A stretch of 64,000 nt of DNA from Oreocharis arfaki. Its lineage: Eukaryota; Chordata; Aves; Passeriformes; Paramythiidae. The stretch is taken from NCBI GenBank assembly GCA_013398015.1, contig VZRR01005726.1, positions 296,738 through 360,737 on the forward strand. Reading direction: 5' to 3'. Of the stretch, positions 58,701 through 64,000 are shown piece after piece; positions within the stretch are counted from its first letter, which is position 1; every line of letters begins with the position of its first letter. The notes beneath the pieces were generated by a model. That model was not told the origin of the DNA and ran no database searches. It saw only the letters and a list, made by a program, of their open reading frames with translations. The position numbers and the translations under genes were made by a program.

Positions 58701-61700
58701 TTTCTTACTCCAAGAGTAAAACAAGTGTTTTGCAACAGGGACTCAAGAAAGGAATTTGGATTTCTTCCTTTGTAGTTTATACACTGTACTTTGCCAGTAT
58801 GATCAAGTTCTGTATCTAGTACCTTCTGATGTCAGGAATCATTTGCACGTACTTGCTCTCCATTTAGTTATCCTGTATCCTGCCTGAAGAAGTTAGGAGA
58901 GCAGGATTTTGAATGAGAAAACCATTTAGGCACTCAACTCTTGTTGGTAATTTCCAGGAGTAGAGTAAGCTTTTGAGAGGCTTTTATTGAAGATTGAATA
59001 AAATGCACATTTGAAAGATTATAAAATTATGAGGTCTGTTTTTCTATTGCTTATTTTTGTTTTCTGTTCTGTTAATGTTTTTGTGCAGAAGTTGTACATA
59101 GTATATTAGTCCAGATCATTAACAGCAGACTCATATATTTCCTTAACATTCCCTTAGGTAAAGGGATTTGTAAGATTTTGCTCCATTTCTTGTGATTTTT
59201 GTCAAGATCCTTGTTTCCTGGTTTTGTGGCAAAGAACGTAGATACTGAATGGGGTGACAAATGCAGTTTAGCTGCTGCATGGAAGGGAGCATGAGAAGAG
59301 AGATGACAGTCTGGAACCTGAGGGTTGTGACAAGGCAGGCAAGAAGCAATGCCTTAAAAAGCACGGGGTGCACCGCAGTATGGGTGTAAGGTAGGCCTGG
59401 TGACAGTGCCCAGGGTCAACCAAGAGTGTAGATTGCCAGGCAAGTCCCTTGTGAGGAGGCAGATCCAAGGTCAAACCTGCAGAATTGAGTCTGCAGGTTA
59501 TGGTCAGGATCCAGATGAATGGGATGGCTGTCCAGACAAAGGCACAGCTGCCGTTGCAGCAGAGATCAGACAGAGACCGCACAGGGGAGCTGTAAAAGGC
59601 CAAGTGAGGAAGAGGCATGTCCACTAAGGCTGGTTCTTGCTATTCCTCAAAGAGTTCCAAGGCCTGACAAGGTTTCTCAAATAGATTTCTCGTATCAGAG
59701 ACCCAGGACAGAACACGGAGTTAAACTTGAGCCTGTGGGGACAGGCCAGGCCCTGACAGTGATATGTACGACTCTCCTAGTAGCACTTCCATCAGCTTTC
59801 ACAACTGTGAGATTTTCCCTTGCTTGCTACAGCTGAGGTTTTCCATTATCTTCTGGGGTTTTTTCCCCTCTTCTGCCTGCCTTTTCTCACTGTATATTCT
59901 TATTCAGTCATTCCACTTTTCATTTCTTTCAGTTCTTTCCCTTTCCTTATGTATTACCAGCATGCATTCCCATGTCTGTTCTTTTGTAAACAGCTCTTCT
60001 CCAGTTTTATGTACATCAAAGGATGCAGAAGGACTGAACACACAGAGAAAATGTCATCTTATCTAACTATAACTAGGTAGATGTTAGGGGTGTATCCTAT
60101 GGTAGTCATCTAGCTTCCTTTGCAGTCAACAGAGAAAAGGACAAGTAACTCTGGAGAATGCTTCAGCTCATGCTAAAACAGATATCTAAAACAGAAGGTG
60201 TACTCATTAGGTGCCTACTCTGTTCCACTGACTAAAGAAAAAGCACCTAGATTATGAGCAAAACTAAATTTAAGTGAGATAAAACCTGTCTATATATAAG
60301 AACTTCTCAGCGATTTACAGCTTACTCCAGTTTGTAGAACAGAAAAAATCTTTTCTCTCACTTGGACTGGACTAGAGGGCTTAGGATGCAGTACTTCATT
60401 TCTTCAGGAGAGATCTGAAATTAGTGCTCAGGTTGCCAGACTGTAGCAGAATAAAGAACCACCAGTCCTAGCCATCCTGTTATTAACTTTATAGACTCAA
60501 AAAGGCTTTGATATCTTCAGGAAGTATACGCAAGGTGATTCCATAAAACAGAATGAACCATGGAGGGACAAGTCTTGTCATAGCAAGCTGGATTTTCAAT
60601 GCATAATTCATAACACAGTGCAACAGTTATAACTTGAAAAGAAAGGGAAATGAAGAAAGTGAGAAGGTCCCTGGGAGTACAGTCATGTAGATGACTTGGA
60701 TGGCTATGGGTGTTTTGGCACTAGTCCTGTGAGTGATTTTCTAGTAGATTAGGTGGGAGATGGAGTATATTATCAGTGCTAACCTTAATATGAATTTTTC
60801 TTTCTTCATTTTTTCTGTCTCTTCAGACCTGTGACCAGGAGCTGAGAACAGGTGCAAAGAAAGAACGATGCCTTCAGGGGAAAAGCCTACTTCTGTGTGC
60901 ACTTCTTCTCAGTACTCTCCTTGGCTTTACATCGCTTATCACCTACCTCGTGATGACTTGTGCTCTAGGTATAGTATGAGATACCCTTTTCTATTCTTCC
61001 TCATCCACCCCATTTTTAAGACCCCTTTCTCTCTTACCTGCCTCCACTGTGTTTTAAGCTTAACATCAGTGTTAAGAACCAGACTTTCAGAATCGCCAGG
61101 AATCATAACACCTTCTGTCAAAAAAGTATATTTTTCTACCTCTTCCTTGGGTCATGGTGGAGAGAGATCCTCCACATCTGTCCTCTTCTGCTTGCCATTT
61201 AATACGCCTGAGCCCAGTTTTGAGGGAGAACTGCATTATGTTGTCTTGCACCTCATCAGTGTGGTCTGCTCTGTCTATGGTCAGGAAACTGAACTGGATA
61301 TGAGACCTGGAGCTCCTCCCCTGCCTTTCTGTCTCTGGCTTAAGTCTAGTCCTGGTTTTCTAGCACAGATCAGTGCAGTCATAGAGTAAAAGGAAAAGTC
61401 ATAGTTTCTTGCTGATGGAGAAGCTGTGGGTATAGACCAGAAATGTTAATTTGCCTTCCAAATTTGCTAAAGAACTATCTGCAGAATGGTCCATGTCAAT
61501 ATCTCTGCATATAGAAAGCTCAGTACTGAAGGTGCGTCTAAATTGGTGTATACAGGCATTCCGTGCTCCAAAATAAGCACTGTTGACTCTTTACCTGGCT
61601 TTTCTCTTTAGCTCTTCTTATGTGCTGGAGATGGTTCACTGCAGAGACCAAGGCAAAACTGTTAGTTTAGATCCAGTCCATTTCCACTCCACCCACCTTC

Positions 61701-63243
61701 TCCTATGTCAACTTTGAAAACAAAGTATGGGAAGTCTCACCTTGATTTACAAGTGGATTATTTCAGTAAATAATTGATCTGATCTGATGTTGATATAAGA
61801 TACTGAACTAAAATGAGGACGTGTACCTGCTGATTTGCAGCAGTTTAGGAAAAGAGAGTTATAGATCAAAGCAAGATATTCTAGAAAGTCCTTGTCCTCT
61901 TTTGACAAATGTCATTGCTGAGAAATGTTTCCATGCTTGAAAAAAACATGTTTTAGTCTTACCTCATTACTTTCTCTGTGCTATGTCCTTCTTTTGCATC
62001 ATGTTTTGACACCATCAGTTGTTTCTTGTTTATCATGTGGCCAAATTTGGCTGATTCAGAGGAAGGATGCTGAGAATGCAGAATAATCCAACTTGTGGCT
62101 GTGTAGATAGTGCAAACAGAAGACAATCTTCCTGGGAAGTGAAAGAGAAAATATACTTCCTCCATACTCAGCAATACCTTACAAGGAATTCAACACTGCA
62201 TGCAAAGGAGTTTGTACCAAAAATAAGTCTCTTGGGGTAAATGTCCCCTAAAAGATTTTTGTTTGGAGTTGTTCTCACTTTCCACTGTCACTTCTCAGTT
62301 CTCTCTTATTTACTTCCTCTTCAGGATCCTGTGATGCTGAGTCAGACCTTGCCCTCTTGGAAAGACTTCTGAATTCTAGGAATGACACTGTAAACCCCTG
62401 TGAGAACTTCTACAAATATGCCTGTGGCAGATGGGAAGGCAAACAGTCAAGCAGAACCAGAGAAGAATCACTAAATGTATTTGATGTGTTGTTGGAAGAA
62501 AACCTGTTGATCCTGAAAAGGCTTTTAGGTAGGGACAGATGATTGGTGTGTTACCTTCGGCATCTGCCTCAGTCAGAGCTGACAGTAGTAGTAACTGAGA
62601 GCACAATCATTCCTATCAGGGACTGAGTCCCCTCTCTTCGTTCTTCTGTCATTACAGGTACAGATTTGTTTTTTGAGCATGTCATATTACAGTAGCTGCA
62701 TTTTAAACATTTTAGTCTCCCCTGCCAAGTGTAACAGATGAAAGTCACCCTTCAAAATTCTGACAGCAACCCAAACCATTTTCCTGTTGCCTTGTCAAAG
62801 TAGGCCATCATTGCTGTGCTAGTCTGAATGCGCACTCTGGTGATGTGTCCTGTCTCCACTGGAGACTGAAGCCTAGATATGCACCAGCTTCCTGTTGTGC
62901 TCCTGTTTCTGTGCAAAGAAACTCACACATTTGGCCTCAGGAGGAGCCATGGTGCTAGAAGGTCCCTTGCTTTGAATCACTGTGGGAAATGTGGATGTAT
63001 TTATTAAAATGCTCAGAATCAAAGTACATTATTTTCTTAGAACTGTTCTCTGCTATAATACTGTGTCAACTTCCTTTTTAACTGCTTTTTAGATTTTAAA
63101 TCTACTTTTTTTCCTCAGAAAGTCCACAGTTTGGGACAAGAGGCTCAGCCAAGGAGAAAGCAATGAAATTTTATCGTTCCTGCATGGATACTGGACGAAT
63201 AGAATCCCAAGGAGCTCAGACATTGAAGGACCTCCTAAATCAG
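55755..63243 (+). CDS. KEL: Kell blood group-like glycoprotein, M13 metallopeptidase family, 5' part
   Basis: Type II membrane zinc endopeptidase of the neprilysin/ECE family; mammalian Kell cleaves big endothelin-3 on red cells. Exons: 55755-55772, 60827-60968, 62325-62528 and 63119-63243, phases 0, 1, 1, 0, all compatible. The protein starts MSTLAQTCDQELRTGAKKER, has a membrane segment LLLCALLLSTLLGFTSLITY (about residues 27-46), then the M13 N-terminal domain with CDAESDLALLERLLNS, NPCENFYKYACGRW (the M13 PCxdFyxyACG motif) and KAMKFYRSCMDT. The zinc site (HExxH) would lie beyond the right edge. The position opposite GSTK1/TAS2R, in inverted orientation, matches human KEL. Another M13 member is possible, but synteny favours KEL. 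Confidence 0.85.
56036..56101. repeat. TAA/TAG/CAA-type trinucleotide-rich stretch
   Basis: Degenerate triplet runs (taataatac, ctactagtagtaa, aacaacaacaacaataataata) in KEL intron 1. Confidence 0.75.
60827..60968 (+). CDS. KEL: KEL exon 2 (membrane anchor)
   Basis: 142 nt between cttcag and gtatag. A basic GAKKERCLQGK precedes a hydrophobic span, the positive-inside arrangement of a type II anchor. Confidence 0.85.
62325..62528 (+). CDS. KEL: KEL exon 3 (start of M13 ectodomain)
   Basis: 204 nt between cttcag and gtaggg. It contains NSRNDTVNPCENFYKYACGR and then W, with an NDT sequon and the conserved cysteines of the M13 N-terminal domain. Confidence 0.92.
63119..63243 (+). CDS. KEL: KEL exon 4
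   Basis: 125 nt between cctcag and gtgaat. It contains KEKAMKFYRSCMDTGRIESQ and ends LKDLLNQ, aligning with human EEKAFQFYNSCMDT. It is the last exon visible before the right edge. Confidence 0.92.
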
Positions 63244-64000
63244 GTGAATGTTTGTGCTATTTCCTCTCCCTCAGGAAGAGAATTCCTGCAGGGAAAAGGA
63301 AAGTGGGGAGTTAGGGTCATACAGTCCTACATGATGTAGTTTTTCTAGAATCTGACTCTAGTCATGGCTCACAGCACAACTTCTAAATGATAAATCTTCA
63401 AGCTTTAAATGCTGTTTCAGGAACTGATTTTCTGATATCAGGTACCTGAATCTTTCCTCATGACCTTATATATTACTTAAGGATGGCAAAAAAACCAAGA
63501 CTGCAAAGAGGGGTCATGTTCAATCTCATAAATTCAGTTCAACAAGATCTGACTCATAGGTCAGGGGACATCTTGCAAATGGATGGAATTTTTGTGTCTA
63601 AAATCAGACAATAATTCAGTAGTCAAGGCATCCAAGGGAGCTTGTTTAAAGGAGAAAATCCTTCTCTTCCCATTCTGGGAGACTCTTCTCAGTGCCAGGG
63701 AGGGCTGTACATCTTCCTTCCAGCAAAGAGCATTTATGCCCTGAGTCAAAAGAGGATGTAGAACCTTCCAGCAGAAGGAACAGTGACTACAGACCCACCT
63801 GTGAATCTGCTTCTCAGGGAGGTGGGACCTGTAATCCCTCATCCCTGTTTGTCCTTCTGGATGGCTTTAGAAAAATGACACTTATTTCCTGTCTCCTGCT
63901 TATCCAGCATTTTTCCTGCACACCTTACTCCCTTGCTAATTACAGTTCCTTTACCTTGTGTCATTTTGCAGTTCATTGCTTTGCTTAAGGGAAAGTGTCA

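Noticed and set aside
60868..61389. 173-codon plus-strand frame overlapping KEL exon 2
   Set aside because: Different frame from the membrane-anchor exon; runs into the intron; out-of-frame shadow.

Overview
The window looks like a stretch of bird nuclear genome. It carries CR1 LINE fragments in both orientations, avian-type ERV LTRs and vertebrate intron-exon genes with GT-AG splice sites. Everything was read by eye; no alignment or database search was possible. Exon edges come from splice-site and reading-phase matching.

Layout, left to right. (1) About 314-6196, minus strand: GSTK1, a glutathione transferase kappa gene. Seven of an expected eight exons are visible and a CpG island lies at its 5' end; the last small exon falls left of the window. 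(2) About 8555-26449, minus strand: a type I membrane receptor with a signal peptide, eight scavenger-receptor cysteine-rich (SRCR) domains, a linker exon, a short stalk, one membrane segment and a tyrosine-bearing tail, of the WC1/CD163/SCART kind. The 16 exons join in one frame to 1083 codons plus stop. A possible alternative last exon lies at 7735-7844. (3) 37383-38303 and 43411-44325, minus strand: two intact, single-exon bitter taste receptor genes (TAS2R40/39 type) on a tandem duplication of about 3-4 kb. (4) From 55755 to the right edge, plus strand: the 5' part of a KEL-like (Kell, M13 metallopeptidase family) gene, with four exons visible.

The order and orientation GSTK1(-), TAS2R(-), KEL(+) are the mirror image of human 7q34-q35 (KEL, TAS2R39, TAS2R40, GSTK1), which supports the gene calls. 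As far as I recall, human has no SRCR receptor in this interval, so that gene is the most interesting content. Its fifth SRCR domain lacks exactly the two cysteines expected to pair with each other, and its tail has tyrosine motifs on three separate exons.

The gene-poor stretches (26.5-37.4 kb, 38.3-43.4 kb and 44.3-55.7 kb) hold CR1 fragments, three LTR-like elements, a dispersed repeat seen at least twice and small tandem repeats. The second taste receptor copy sits between the two separated parts of one ERVL-type LTR, and a single N marks a deletion or assembly join inside the duplication. I saw no tRNA or rRNA genes and no CRISPR array.
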